A stretch of DNA of 64,000 bases from Exiguobacterium sp. 9-2 (GCF_036287235.1 NZ_CP142850.1:2899501-2963500), one strand, 5' to 3'; positions 1-9,222 are shown, numbered from the stretch's first letter. Made by a program: numbers and translations. The notes: generated by a model from the sequence alone, not told the origin.

Positions 1-386
1 GGAACCGAGGCAGCGACCTGTTGAACCGCTTCGAGCCCTACAGCCGCACTGTATCGCTTCGCCTGGATGGCAATCTTATACCCTCGTTCATCCTCTATCA
101 ACAAATCTGCTCCGAAGTCGCGTGAGGCAGGTGTCAACTCGACCCGATATCCTGCTGTTTCAAATAAATCGGCAAGCCATTCTTCAAATTCTCGTCCTTC
201 CATTCGATCGAGTCTTTTTTCAAGCGACGGCGTTAAAACGGACAAAAGAAGAAAAAGGATACACCCTACTATACTGATGATTAAGATTAAAGGTTCCCAA
301 GAACTCGAAAAAAAATAAGTTCCGAAAATTCCTATCATGGCAAACAAAGCTGCTAGTAACAATCGTTTTCTTTTTAATTGTTTCAT
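1..386 (-). CDS. Membrane-anchored Mrr-like restriction endonuclease (partial)
   Basis: The minus strand is open from ATG 386 to the window edge, so the C-terminus is missing (about 128 codons visible). Residues 8-52 are two hydrophobic segments, probably a membrane anchor or hairpin. The part after residue 60 reads as the start of an Mrr-type PD-(D/E)XK nuclease: a Glu-rich helix (EGREFEEWLADLF), then DFGADLL, then IAIQAKRYS, which supplies the Asp and the Gln-x-Lys of the catalytic core. Family members cleave DNA, sometimes modified DNA, but membrane-anchored versions are widespread in Bacilli and mostly uncharacterised. An AGAGGGG ribosome binding site lies upstream. It is divergent from the histidine kinase at 549. 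The fold call is fairly sure; the biological role is not. Confidence 0.75.
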   Translation of the reverse strand, partial: MKQLKRKRLLLAALFAMIGIFGTYFFSSSWEPLILIISIVGCILFLLLSVLTPSLEKRLDRMEGREFEEWLADLFETAGYRVELTPASRDFGADLLIEDERGYKIAIQAKRYSAAVGLEAVQQVAASV

Positions 387-548
387 CCTACTTTTCCCCT
401 CTACTTCGTCGTGACCTTTTTTTCACTATACTAAAATTCTTCGTTGGTTGCTTCCTTCGACAGGAAACGCGGCTCGTCTTGCAGAAGTAAACTAACGAGG
501 AAAGACTGTCTTAAAATCCACGGTCGAAGACCAGTCAGGAGGTAGCTC

Positions 549-2681
549 ATGGCAGAACATTCATCTCCTTCATCGCTACGGATCATCCATTCGACGTTAC
601 GTGCTATGAAAGAACCCGTACTTCTTGTCGATGCAGATGGAAAGATTCACTTTCATAATGACGCGTTTCAACACCAGTTCATGACCGCTCCGGATAAAGA
701 AACGATCCAGGAACTTTTTTCGATTACGGATGATTTGTTTCCGATCCAACAGGAAACCATCATTTTGACGACACATCAGTTAACAGTCACAGCGATTGAA
801 GAGACGGACTATTTTCTTGTCCATGTCGCTTCTCTTAAAATAGAAGACTTATTCGATTCAACGCTTGATGCTGCCTTATTCATCACAGATCCGGAGTTTC
901 GGATTCGAGCATACAACGAGGTAGCCAGTACCTTATTCCGATTCGATCTTGCTGAAGACATCATCGGTCTAAAACCGACGATTCTCCATGACGCAAAGGA
1001 AGTCGCTACCCGCCGTCAACATCTTGAACAACTGAACTTAAAAGATTTATCAGATGAACAACTCTTCTTACTCCATGGTCGGGACGCGGAAAATGAATGG
1101 ACCTATCATCGTCTGGATGGTTCGACGTTCCATGGACGGCTTTATATGACACGTCTGCCGAATGATACGTACTTTTTACTCATTCAGGACATCACGACAC
1201 AAAAACAAATCGAATGGCACCTGACGAAAAGTGAACGCCGCTTCCGACTCTTCTCGGAGTCCGTCGTCGAAGCCGTCATTTTTCATGATCATGGCATCAT
1301 CATCGATGCCAACCGTGCAGCAGAGGTCATCTTCCGGACGAAGCTTGAAAAGATGAAAGGAAAAACGACACTTGAGTTGATTCATCCGGATCATCATGCG
1401 CGTGTCTTACAACGAATCGAAGAGCATCGAGAAGAGCCCTATGAAGTTCTTGGTCAACGTGCTGACGGAACTTCTGTCGAAATCGAAGTTTTCCCACGTG
1501 AAATCATCTACAACAAAATTCGCATGCGCGTCGCCGTCGTTCGGGATATCACGGAACGAAAAAAAATCGAGAAAATGCTTGAACGTGAAAAAAATGCCAT
1601 CATGCGTCAACGTGACATCACACAATCGATTCTTCAAGCCTCTAATGAAGGATTCCTGCTGACGGAAGAGGATGGAAGTTTCATCTTCATGAACGTCAAA
1701 GCACGCAAGTTACTTGATGTACCAGGGATTGCGCCAAGTAAGATCCAAGAACGGATCAGCTTGATCCCGAATCTTGATTTGAATACCCGATTCGATATGT
1801 TACGACAAGTCGAAGAGCTACTCGCCGGAAAACATTCTGAACTATCGTTTCGTTTTACGTTACAGCGACCGAACGAATCAAGTCCACTTTATTTTGAATT
1901 TTATGCGACGGCGATCAAGAAGGAAAAGAGTCGTATTTCTCGTCATGGTTTCTTATTCGTTTTCCGTGACCGAACTGAGGAAGCAAAGATGGATCAAGTC
2001 AAGGATGAACTTGTCAGTACCGTATCGCATGAGTTACGGACGCCACTCTCATCGATCCTTGGGTATATGGAATTGCTTCGCTACCGAGAGCAACCAGCTG
2101 ATAAAATCAAACGTTATGTCGAAATCGTTCATGAAGAGACCAAACGGCTGACGACACTATTAAATGAGTTTTTAGATATTCAGCGTCTAGAGGGTGGAAA
2201 ACAGGAGTATATCTTTACCTCGTTCTCATTACGCGATCTCCTCACATCGACCGTCGATGCCTATCGGGAAACCGTCGAACACCGGATTGAATTGGAACTG
2301 CCGGAAGATCCTGTACTCGTTTTTGCGGATGAGCACAAAATCAAGCAAGTCATGTTGAATTTGCTTTCGAATGCTATTAAATACTCTCCACAGGCGGATC
2401 ACATCCAAGTCCGTCTCTCGGCAAACGAAGAGAAAGCGACGTTCTCCGTGACCGATTACGGACTCGGTATTCCACAAAATGCATTCGACAAACTCTTTAC
2501 GAAATTTTACCGGGTCGATAACTCGGACATCCGAAAAATTGGTGGTACCGGACTCGGTCTTGCCATCTGTAAGGAAATCATCGAATCACACGGAGGAGCG
2601 ATTTCAGTTGAATCAGAAATCAATGATGGTTCGACGTTCACCGTCGTTCTCGAACGCGATCCAAGAAAGGAATGGAATTGA
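549..2681 (+). CDS. Multi-PAS sensor histidine kinase
   Basis: This 710-residue protein has no membrane segment. Four PAS-like sensor domains can be read (roughly 20-75, 100-215, 230-345 and 360-480), followed by a HisKA dimerisation domain with the phospho-acceptor in VSHELRTPL (His494) and a HATPase_c domain with an N box (MLNLLSNAIKY), a G1 box (DYGLGIP) and a G2 box (GGTGLGLAICKE). It should autophosphorylate in response to a cytosolic signal (redox, ligand or energy, as is usual for PAS) and pass phosphate to a response regulator. No regulator gene is adjacent, so it is an orphan kinase here. The start follows AGGAGGT with a short spacer. The stop overlaps the start of the SDR gene, suggesting translational coupling. 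Confidence 0.9.
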   Translation: MAEHSSPSSLRIIHSTLRAMKEPVLLVDADGKIHFHNDAFQHQFMTAPDKETIQELFSITDDLFPIQQETIILTTHQLTVTAIEETDYFLVHVASLKIEDLFDSTLDAALFITDPEFRIRAYNEVASTLFRFDLAEDIIGLKPTILHDAKEVATRRQHLEQLNLKDLSDEQLFLLHGRDAENEWTYHRLDGSTFHGRLYMTRLPNDTYFLLIQDITTQKQIEWHLTKSERRFRLFSESVVEAVIFHDHGIIIDANRAAEVIFRTKLEKMKGKTTLELIHPDHHARVLQRIEEHREEPYEVLGQRADGTSVEIEVFPREIIYNKIRMRVAVVRDITERKKIEKMLEREKNAIMRQRDITQSILQASNEGFLLTEEDGSFIFMNVKARKLLDVPGIAPSKIQERISLIPNLDLNTRFDMLRQVEELLAGKHSELSFRFTLQRPNESSPLYFEFYATAIKKEKSRISRHGFLFVFRDRTEEAKMDQVKDELVSTVSHELRTPLSSILGYMELLRYREQPADKIKRYVEIVHEETKRLTTLLNEFLDIQRLEGGKQEYIFTSFSLRDLLTSTVDAYRETVEHRIELELPEDPVLVFADEHKIKQVMLNLLSNAIKYSPQADHIQVRLSANEEKATFSVTDYGLGIPQNAFDKLFTKFYRVDNSDIRKIGGTGLGLAICKEIIESHGGAISVESEINDGSTFTVVLERDPRKEWN

Positions 2682-3745
2682 TGCGGACCTATTTCATGAC
2701 GGGTTTTCCCGGCTTTTTAGCGACCAAACTAATTGAACAACTCGCACGTATTCCAGATCAAATCGCTTGTTTTCATGTGCTTCATTTATCGTCAGAACGA
2801 AACGCAGCTGTTAAGCGACGCGATGATCTTTTAGAACGCACATCCTTACGACCTGAGCAACTCGCGTTGCACGAAGGCGATATCACGCTCGAACAACTTG
2901 CTTTGTCGTCTGATACACGGATGATCCTGCAACAAGAGGTCACACATATCTTTCATCTCGCCGCACTGTACGATTTAGCTACGGCATATGAACCTGCCTT
3001 TCGGATCAATGTCATCGGTACCGCGAACGTGACCCAGTTTGCCCACACGTGCCGTGCTTTAGAACGCTACATCTACTTCAGTACAGCGTATGTCTCCGGT
3101 CTGCGCTCCGGAACGATTCTCGAAGAGGAATTACAGGCAAGTCGCTTTAAAAATGCTTACGAAGAAACAAAATACCTTGCTGAAGTGCGCTTACGCAAAG
3201 AACTCGGAACGATTCCCTATACAATCATCCGCCCCGGCATCGTCGTTGGACATTCTGAAACAGGTGAAACACCGAAATGGGATGGTGTTTATTTCGTTTT
3301 GAACGCGATGCGTCTCCTGCAATCCTTTGCTCCTCTTCCGTATCCTGGTCGAGCAAACGCGCTCGTCAATCTCGTGCCATATGATTATGTCATTGAAGCG
3401 ACTGCTTATCTCAGTCATGCACCCGTCGGAAAAAATAAGACATATCATCTGACGGATCCATTTCCACATGGCGCACGCGCGATTTTCGAGATGTTACATG
3501 TCGCCTATTATGGACGTTACCCGCGTGGTATCGTACCATTTCGGCTCATCAGTACAGCGTTGACACCCACCGTCGCAAAACGACTCCAGATGCAACTTCA
3601 GACACTCGATTATTTCATCCATCCTGTTCAATACGATACAACACAGGTCTTACGTGATTTACGAGATACTGGAATCATTTGTCCGGACCTAACAGAAACG
3701 ATGCCTCGGCTCGTCCAGTATTACCAAACACACGCGACACACTAA
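2681..3745 (+). CDS. Extended SDR-family reductase (NAD_binding_4 / thioester-reductase-like)
   Basis: This is a 354-residue Rossmann protein. The N-terminal TGFPGFLATKL motif has the TGxxGFL form typical of the Male-sterility/thioester-reductase (NAD_binding_4) branch rather than ordinary sugar epimerases. The active-site pair is in YEETK (YxxxK), and VTHIFHLAALYDL matches the segment after the nucleotide-binding core. Relatives reduce acyl thioesters or act on NAD(P)-dependent alcohol/aldehyde pairs; the substrate cannot be read here. An ATG at 2672 is possible, but the AAAGGA site fits ATG 2681, whose first base is shared with the TGA of the kinase (TGATG). The tight coupling suggests that the two work together or respond to the same signal. 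A strong hairpin terminator follows. Confidence 0.75.
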   Translation: MRTYFMTGFPGFLATKLIEQLARIPDQIACFHVLHLSSERNAAVKRRDDLLERTSLRPEQLALHEGDITLEQLALSSDTRMILQQEVTHIFHLAALYDLATAYEPAFRINVIGTANVTQFAHTCRALERYIYFSTAYVSGLRSGTILEEELQASRFKNAYEETKYLAEVRLRKELGTIPYTIIRPGIVVGHSETGETPKWDGVYFVLNAMRLLQSFAPLPYPGRANALVNLVPYDYVIEATAYLSHAPVGKNKTYHLTDPFPHGARAIFEMLHVAYYGRYPRGIVPFRLISTALTPTVAKRLQMQLQTLDYFIHPVQYDTTQVLRDLRDTGIICPDLTETMPRLVQYYQTHATH

Positions 3746-3793
3746 AAAAGTCCAATCGCTCTTCCCTAAGGGAAGTCGATTGGACTTTTTTTA
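3744..3793. terminator. Bidirectional intrinsic terminator
   Basis: Stem AGTCCAATCG (3749-3758) pairs with 3777-3786, and an inner CTTCCC/GGGAAG stem extends it. An A-run lies on the left and a T-run on the right, so it can serve both the SDR gene and the convergent potassium transporter gene. Confidence 0.9.
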
Positions 3794-3797
3794 TCGG

Positions 3798-5189
3798 TTA
3801 CCCGATCAACATATTTTCTTTTGGATAACGAATCGTCCGGTCTCGTTGTGCCGCAAACGTGAACAAGATCGTCAAGGATCCCACACGCCCGAGCAGCATC
3901 ATGAACATGATCAAGAACTTCCCAAAGCTATTTAACTCTGGTGTCACATTCAATGATAGACCGACCGTCCCGAATGCAGAGACGGTCTCAAAGAATAGAC
4001 CGATGAACGATAGATTCGGTTGACTCAACGCAAGGAGCGTCGTAATCAAAGCGATGAACAATAAACTGAAGACAGCAATCGCATACGCTTTTTGGATTGC
4101 CTGTGCTTGCACCGTCCGTCGCATCAGAACGGTCTCACGCTGTCCGCGTAGATACGTCCAGACATTCTTTAAGATGACCGCCGCCGTCGTAACCTTGATC
4201 CCGGAGCCTGTCGACGCGGAACCTGCTCCAATATACATTAAGACCATCATCAAGCCGATCGAGAGCGGCACCATCGTCGTTAAGTCGATTGTCTGGAAAC
4301 CAGCCGTCCGTGTCGTGACGACTTGGAAGAATACGATATGAAGTGCATGAAAGAACGACTCGTCGCGTAATGAACCTAAGTGAGACACCCATTCATAGAG
4401 CATCATCGCTAAGACACCCAGTCCGTTAATGACGAATAACGACAGCACCATCAATTTCGAGTGTAGGGAGATTTTTTTGAAGCTTCGTTTTCCCGCGATG
4501 TCAGCAATGACCGTAAAGCCTAATCCACCAATCATCAAGAGCGCCGCGATCGTCAGGATGAACGTCGTATCTTGTTGGAAACCAATCAAGTTATCGCCCC
4601 AAAGTGCGAATCCTGCATTGTTAAAGGCAGATACGGCATGGAACAAACCGTAGTAAAGTGCTTTCCCAAAGCTATATTTGTATTGAATGAACAAATCGAG
4701 CGCAATCAAGAACATACCAACGATTTCGACAAGGACTGTCGTGACGATGATATTTCGAACAAGACGAATCGTTCCCCCTGGGCTATCGAGGTTGAACATT
4801 TCTTGGATGATGATGCGCTGACGAATTCCGATCTTTCGCCCTGTCACGCTCAGCAAGACGAGCGCAATCGTCATGAAGCCGAGCCCTCCGACCTGAATCA
4901 AGAGCATCATGATAAGTTGCCCGAACAGATTAAAGGCTTCCGCGATATTAATCGTCGATAGACCGGTAACGGTTCCGGCAGAAGTCGCGACGAACAAACA
5001 ATCGATGAAGGAGATATCTTGCCCCTCCTGTTGCGAAATAGGCAACCATAACAAAAAACCACCTAGCAAAATCGTCAATGTGAAACCCGTCGCGATGAAG
5101 CGTGCCGGTTTATCGAACAACTGATGGTAAATCAATTCACCCACACGACCAAAACGTGCCAGTGGTGAACGTCTTTTATGCGAGAACAT
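3798..5189 (-). CDS. ktrD: KtrB/TrkH-family potassium uptake channel subunit
   Basis: This 463-residue membrane protein has the four M1-P-M2 repeats of the Ktr/Trk superfamily. The pore loops are visible as SAGTVTGLS, FNNAGFALW, TTRTAGFQTI and AFGTVGLSLN, each with the conserved Gly of the selectivity filter. It would form the K+-translocating dimer in the cytoplasmic membrane, Na+-dependent in characterised Ktr systems, gated by a cytosolic KtrA/KtrC RCK ring. No RCK subunit gene is next to it. That resembles the split ktrC/ktrD arrangement of Bacillus and is why I prefer ktrD to ktrB; the symbol remains an inference. The start has GGGGGAG four bases upstream. It converges on the SDR gene and shares its terminator. 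Confidence 0.9.
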   Translation of the reverse strand: MFSHKRRSPLARFGRVGELIYHQLFDKPARFIATGFTLTILLGGFLLWLPISQQEGQDISFIDCLFVATSAGTVTGLSTINIAEAFNLFGQLIMMLLIQVGGLGFMTIALVLLSVTGRKIGIRQRIIIQEMFNLDSPGGTIRLVRNIIVTTVLVEIVGMFLIALDLFIQYKYSFGKALYYGLFHAVSAFNNAGFALWGDNLIGFQQDTTFILTIAALLMIGGLGFTVIADIAGKRSFKKISLHSKLMVLSLFVINGLGVLAMMLYEWVSHLGSLRDESFFHALHIVFFQVVTTRTAGFQTIDLTTMVPLSIGLMMVLMYIGAGSASTGSGIKVTTAAVILKNVWTYLRGQRETVLMRRTVQAQAIQKAYAIAVFSLLFIALITTLLALSQPNLSFIGLFFETVSAFGTVGLSLNVTPELNSFGKFLIMFMMLLGRVGSLTILFTFAAQRDRTIRYPKENMLIG

Positions 5190-5349
5190 CTTACTCCCCC
5201 TAGATTTTTTTCAGACAGAATTGTCTTTATCATACTCCCTCGAATTAAGAAGTTCTATCGAAATATGCAATCGACTAAACGTTTTCTTATTTTTTTGGTA
5301 AACTAGATAAAAGTGGACGTGTAATCATTAAAGGAGGTTGAGGGAAACA

Positions 5350-5589
5350 GTGGACCCTAAGACGGCTGATCATTCGATTGAGGATGTCTGGCGAAGGCTG
5401 GAACGGCAATCACAATGGATGCCTGCGCAATTGTATTATCAATTTGAGGAACTCTTGTCACTACATTTGGAGCAACCGATTCTAAATGAATTGTATCAAG
5501 TGTTAAAAAAATACGACGTACTGACCGATATAGAGCGTGACGAACGAAACGAAAGCATTCAAATGCTAATCGATGAAAACGGCGCTTGA
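5350..5589 (+). CDS. Small conserved hypothetical protein
   Basis: This is a 79-residue acidic, probably all-helical soluble protein with no recognisable domain. The reading frame is open further upstream from a TTG at 5338, but that codon abuts the strong AAAGGAGG site (5330-5337), so GTG 5350 is the workable start even though its spacer (12) is long. It contains repeated Glu/Leu/Gln helices (QFEELLSLHLEQ, LYQVLKKYDVL) and a charged tail. The gene is monocistronic: the divergent ktrD lies upstream and a terminator at 5610 separates it from motA. I do not recognise a function. Confidence 0.65.
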   Translation: MDPKTADHSIEDVWRRLERQSQWMPAQLYYQFEELLSLHLEQPILNELYQVLKKYDVLTDIERDERNESIQMLIDENGA

Positions 5590-5609
5590 TTCTCGGTTTT
5601 TGGATTTCC

Positions 5610-5645
5610 GAGCAGAAGAAGTGTCTTCTGCTCTTTTATTTTTCG
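5610..5645 (+). terminator. Intrinsic terminator
   Basis: GAGCAGAAGA (5610-5619) pairs with TCTTCTGCTC (5624-5633) and is followed by TTTTATTTTTC. It ends the 79-residue gene before motA. Confidence 0.85.
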
Positions 5646-5687
5646 TTCTTATACGCATTACATACAGAAAGGTGGCACACATCAATC

Positions 5688-6473
5688 ATGGATATCGTGT
5701 CGATAATCGGGATCATACTAGGTCTTATCACATTGATCGGAGGAATGATCTTAAAAGGTGCGCCTCCAGTCGCCCTACTTAACCCTGCAGCCCTCGTCAT
5801 CATCTTCGTCGGGACAGCCGCTGCCATCATGATTTCCTTCCCGAAGGAACGCCTAAAGGTACTACCGGCACTGTTTAAAGTCATCTTTTTCGAACAAAAA
5901 TTAATGACGAAACAAGTCTTACTCGGACAGTTTCTGACACTTTCGACGCAAGCACGGAAAGAAGGACTGCTGTCATTAGAAGCAGCTTTAGAAGAAGTCG
6001 ACAATGCGTTCATGAAGCGTGGTGTCATGATGGTCATCGATGGGCAGCCATCTGAATATGTCGAGGACGTCATGACGCGCGACCTCGAAAACATGACGGA
6101 ACGGCATCATGCCAATGCAAACATCTTCACGCAAGCTGGAACTTACGCTCCGACCCTTGGGGTTCTCGGTGCCGTCGTCGGTCTTGTTGCCGCTTTATCC
6201 GATCTGTCGGATATTGAAAAATTAGGTCATGCGATCTCAGGTGCCTTCATCGCGACGCTGTTCGGGATTTTCACTGGGTATGTCCTTTGGTTCCCGTTCG
6301 CAACGAAACTGAAGCAAAAATCAGCGAGCGAGATTCAACTGTACGAGATGATGATCGAAGGCATTCTGTCGATCCAAAACGGTGAATCACCAAAAAACTT
6401 AGAAGATAAGCTACTCGTGTACCTGACACCGAAGGAGCGTGCGAACTATGAAGCGGAAAAAGAAGCCGCATGA
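5688..6473 (+). CDS. motA: Flagellar motor stator protein MotA
   Basis: This 261-residue membrane protein matches H+-type MotA closely. It has four transmembrane segments, a large cytoplasmic loop with REGLL-type sequence (ARKEGLLSLE) and the hallmark block FTQAGTYAPTLGVLGAVVGL before TM3. MotA5MotB2 complexes in the cytoplasmic membrane use ion flow to turn the flagellar rotor. The reading frame extends upstream to 5586, but this would run through the preceding terminator; ATG 5688 follows AGAAAGGTGG with a rather long spacer and aligns with the family N-terminus (MDIVSIIGIILG). The 3' end overlaps motB by 26 bases, so the two are coupled. Similarity to Bacillus MotA rather than MotP argues for proton coupling. 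Confidence 0.95.
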   Translation: MDIVSIIGIILGLITLIGGMILKGAPPVALLNPAALVIIFVGTAAAIMISFPKERLKVLPALFKVIFFEQKLMTKQVLLGQFLTLSTQARKEGLLSLEAALEEVDNAFMKRGVMMVIDGQPSEYVEDVMTRDLENMTERHHANANIFTQAGTYAPTLGVLGAVVGLVAALSDLSDIEKLGHAISGAFIATLFGIFTGYVLWFPFATKLKQKSASEIQLYEMMIEGILSIQNGESPKNLEDKLLVYLTPKERANYEAEKEAA

Positions 6474-7221
6474 CGAACATATCTCCGAAGGCTGGTTGAT
6501 TCCCTACGCCGACTTATTGACCTTACTTCTAGCACTCTTCATCGTTCTTTTTGCTTCGAGTAATGTCGATGCCGTCAAGCTAAAAGCGATGTCCCAGTCG
6601 TTTAGCTCCGTCTTCAATGGTGGTTCAGGGATGATTACGAACAGCTCGCTCTCCACTCAAGAAGAAGAGGATTCGAAAAAACTCGACGCGCGAACGAAGG
6701 CACAAAGCTATGAAATCGCAGAACTCGAGAAGATTAAAGACGAAGCAAACAAATATATCAAAAATGAACAACTCGAAAAAGACATCAAGGTGGAAATTAC
6801 AAATGAAGGACTTGTCTTCACGATTCGTGACCGAGCCCTCTTCTCGCCAGCTCAAGCAGAAGTAAGAGGACGCTCGCTTCAAATCGCAGAAGGCATGAGT
6901 GCTCTACTCGTCAAGGCAGGACAACGTCAGATTCAAGTCTCTGGTCATACGGATAATATCCCAATCAATACGGCACAGTATCCATCAAACTGGGAACTCA
7001 GTGCAGACCGGGCGATCAGTTTCATGCGTGCCTTACAACGCAATCCAAAGCTCGAACCAAAACGGTTTACTGTCAGCGGTTACGGAGAGTTCCAACCGAT
7101 TGCGTCCAATCAAACAGAATCCGGTCGTAGTCAGAATCGACGTGTCGAGGTATTGATTCGACCATTGATCGACTTAAAAGCAAACGTACTCGACGAAACG
7201 AAAGTTAAGTCCGGCACGTAA
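6448..7221 (+). CDS. motB: Flagellar motor stator protein MotB
   Basis: This 257-residue protein has a short basic N-terminus, one transmembrane segment carrying the ion-binding aspartate in PYADLLTLLLALFI (Asp22), a linker with an amphipathic region, and a C-terminal OmpA/MotB peptidoglycan-binding domain (SGHTDNIP, NWELSADRA, SGYGE, NRRVEVLI). It anchors MotA to the wall and conducts ions. An in-frame GTG at 6439 exists, but ATG 6448 has GAAGGAG (6431-6437) at a good distance. It lies inside the end of motA and terminates at a strong hairpin. Confidence 0.95.
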   Translation: MKRKKKPHDEHISEGWLIPYADLLTLLLALFIVLFASSNVDAVKLKAMSQSFSSVFNGGSGMITNSSLSTQEEEDSKKLDARTKAQSYEIAELEKIKDEANKYIKNEQLEKDIKVEITNEGLVFTIRDRALFSPAQAEVRGRSLQIAEGMSALLVKAGQRQIQVSGHTDNIPINTAQYPSNWELSADRAISFMRALQRNPKLEPKRFTVSGYGEFQPIASNQTESGRSQNRRVEVLIRPLIDLKANVLDETKVKSGT

Positions 7222-7222
7222 A

Positions 7223-7258
7223 AAAAGATCCTTCGTGGTTACCCACGAAGGATCTTTT
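7223..7258. terminator. Bidirectional intrinsic terminator
   Basis: GATCCTTCGTGG (7227-7238) pairs with CCACGAAGGATC (7243-7254), flanked by A- and T-runs. It is shared by motB and the convergent DUF420 gene. Confidence 0.9.
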
Positions 7259-7791
7259 CAATAATACGGACGAATCATGATATAGACGATGACGCCAGTG
7301 AAGCTGACGTATAACCAAAGCGGCATCGTAAAGCGTGTCCATTTTTTATGCTTTTCGAAATTTTGATTCACAGCATGCGCGAGTGACATCAAGACGAGCG
7401 GAACGATGACTGCAGCTAGAATGATGTGCGTAATCAAGATGAAGAAATAGATTGGACGAACAAATCCTTCTCCACCGAACTTCGTCGATTCACTGACTGC
7501 ATGGTACGTGACGTATGAAATCAAGAATAGCGTTGTCGTCGTCATCGCACCACCAATGAAGCGGCGATGATTCACGCGGTTACCGCGACGAATCGAAATC
7601 CATGCGCCGAGCAACAGCATGAAGGTAAAACTATTAAAGATGGCGTTCAAAAAAGGAAGTAACGTCCAATCGAATCCTGAGTCGACTTGTACAGGTGGCG
7701 CAAAAAATAAGAGAGCCACGAGTAGGTTAATGACAAGAGTCAACAGGATGACGAGTGGGACAAAATTCCGTTTAGTAGCAGGTTGTTGCAT
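7258..7791 (-). CDS. DUF420 membrane protein (YozB/CtaM-like)
   Basis: This 177-residue protein has about five transmembrane helices and conserved histidines in NHRRF, TYHAV and ITHIILA, the pattern of DUF420. In Staphylococcus the DUF420 protein CtaM is needed for a functional heme-copper cytochrome aa3 oxidase, and Bacillus YozB is its homologue; a similar role in oxidase maturation is plausible but inferred. An AAGGAG site precedes ATG 7791. The gene is the last of a three-gene minus-strand operon, three bases after the flavoprotein gene ends. Confidence 0.8.
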   Translation of the reverse strand: MQQPATKRNFVPLVILLTLVINLLVALLFFAPPVQVDSGFDWTLLPFLNAIFNSFTFMLLLGAWISIRRGNRVNHRRFIGGAMTTTTLFLISYVTYHAVSESTKFGGEGFVRPIYFFILITHIILAAVIVPLVLMSLAHAVNQNFEKHKKWTRFTMPLWLYVSFTGVIVYIMIRPYY

Positions 7792-7794
7792 GAA

Positions 7795-9222
7795 TCATTC
7801 TCCTTGTTTCCAGTCGAAATAACGTTTCAACCATTTTGGGATCGGACCAGCGAATAAACGCTCACGCCAGTAGACATCAGCAGCACGCTGAACGGCAGCA
7901 CCACGAATCGGATACGGATGCACGACACGTGACAGTTGACCGACCTTATCTTTACGTGCCATTGCATAGACGACTTCTTGCATCCACTCGCCGGCTTGTT
8001 CTCCGATCGCATGTGCCCCGATCAGTTTCCCGCGTTTATCGGCGATGAGCTTGACGCGCCCTTCCGTCTGACCATTGATGACGAAACGATCCACTTCATC
8101 GAGACCCGTCTGGTAGACTTTGATGTCACCGTGTTTCTTACGTGCTTCTTCTTCTGTCAAACCGAGATGGAACAATTCAGGCGTTGTGAATGTTACCCAC
8201 GGGACCGCTCGATAATCAGGTTTCGTCCGTAAACCGAACAAAGCATTTGTGACGACGGTTTTTCCTTCTAGTCCTGCGACGTGCGTAAACGGTAAGGAAT
8301 CAATCGTATCTCCGACGGCAAAGATATGCCGCTGACTTGTCCGGAGCGAACCGTCGACTTGGACGAATCCTTTTTCGACATGAACACCAGCCCGGTCAAG
8401 ACGTAACGCCTCGATGCGTGGCTTACGACCGACCGCGACAAGAACGGCATCCGTTTCGATGACACGTGATTCCCCATTTGCTTCGACCGTCACTTCGATG
8501 CCTCCAGCTGACTTGCGGACATGCGTGACCTTCGTATCGAGATGCAACGTCAATTCTTGCTCGAGCTGACGTTGAATGACTTCGACCATGTCACGATCTT
8601 CTTTTCCGAGCAGCGTCTTCATGCCCTCGATAACTGTGACTTCCGTTCCGAGGTGCGCGTAAGCTTGCGACAGCTCAAGACCGATCGCCCCGCCACCAAT
8701 AACGAGCAGCCGCTCAGGACGCTCTGTTAATTCAAAGATCGTCTCGTTCGTTAAATAATCGATCGTATCTAGTCCATCAATCGGTGGAATGATCGGTTGA
8801 GATCCTGTTGAGATCGCAAACTTTTCACCAACGACAAGCTGTCCCGCTACTTCGACTTCATGTGCACTAAGGAATGTCGCTTCTCCGATATAGACATCGA
8901 CACCAAGATCTTCAAATCGTTTCGTTCCATCATGTGATTGAATGATGTTACGCGCACGATCAACGCTTGCTTTCGTTTTGGAATAGACCGCGTCTCCGTT
9001 CAGCGTCACGTTGTATTTTTCAGCCGTCCGCTTCATGACGTGCACGTCGTGTGCGGCTTCAATCAAAGCCTTTGAAGGAACACAACCATAATGGAGACAA
9101 TCTCCACCTAGATGTGCATGACGTTCAATCAGGGCAACATGTGCACCAAGACTTGCTGCACCGGCAGCAATCGTCATTCCGGCTGCACCACCACCGATGA
9201 CAACTAATTGATAGGTCTTCAT
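7795..9222 (-). CDS. FAD-dependent pyridine nucleotide-disulfide oxidoreductase (lipoamide dehydrogenase/MerA-like)
   Basis: This 475-residue class I flavoprotein has an FAD-binding GGGAAG motif (10-15), the redox-active disulfide in GGDCLHYGCVPSK (Cys42/Cys47), a second Rossmann NAD(P) motif (IGGGAIGLE), an FAD-ribityl motif (IFAVGDTI) and a C-terminal interface domain. True lipoamide dehydrogenases carry a His-x4-Glu pair near the C-terminus (HPHPTLSE type); here the block reads HPYPIRGAA, so the catalytic Glu is missing. The enzyme therefore probably uses a different acceptor and is not the PDH E3 subunit. It overlaps the DUF1499 gene by four bases. Confidence 0.85.
   Translation of the reverse strand: MKTYQLVVIGGGAAGMTIAAGAASLGAHVALIERHAHLGGDCLHYGCVPSKALIEAAHDVHVMKRTAEKYNVTLNGDAVYSKTKASVDRARNIIQSHDGTKRFEDLGVDVYIGEATFLSAHEVEVAGQLVVGEKFAISTGSQPIIPPIDGLDTIDYLTNETIFELTERPERLLVIGGGAIGLELSQAYAHLGTEVTVIEGMKTLLGKEDRDMVEVIQRQLEQELTLHLDTKVTHVRKSAGGIEVTVEANGESRVIETDAVLVAVGRKPRIEALRLDRAGVHVEKGFVQVDGSLRTSQRHIFAVGDTIDSLPFTHVAGLEGKTVVTNALFGLRTKPDYRAVPWVTFTTPELFHLGLTEEEARKKHGDIKVYQTGLDEVDRFVINGQTEGRVKLIADKRGKLIGAHAIGEQAGEWMQEVVYAMARKDKVGQLSRVVHPYPIRGAAVQRAADVYWRERLFAGPIPKWLKRYFDWKQGE

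Noticed and set aside
4572-4961. 129-codon plus-strand frame within the potassium transporter gene
   Set aside because: It is antisense to a clear ktrD coding region; the composition is a shadow of the membrane helices.
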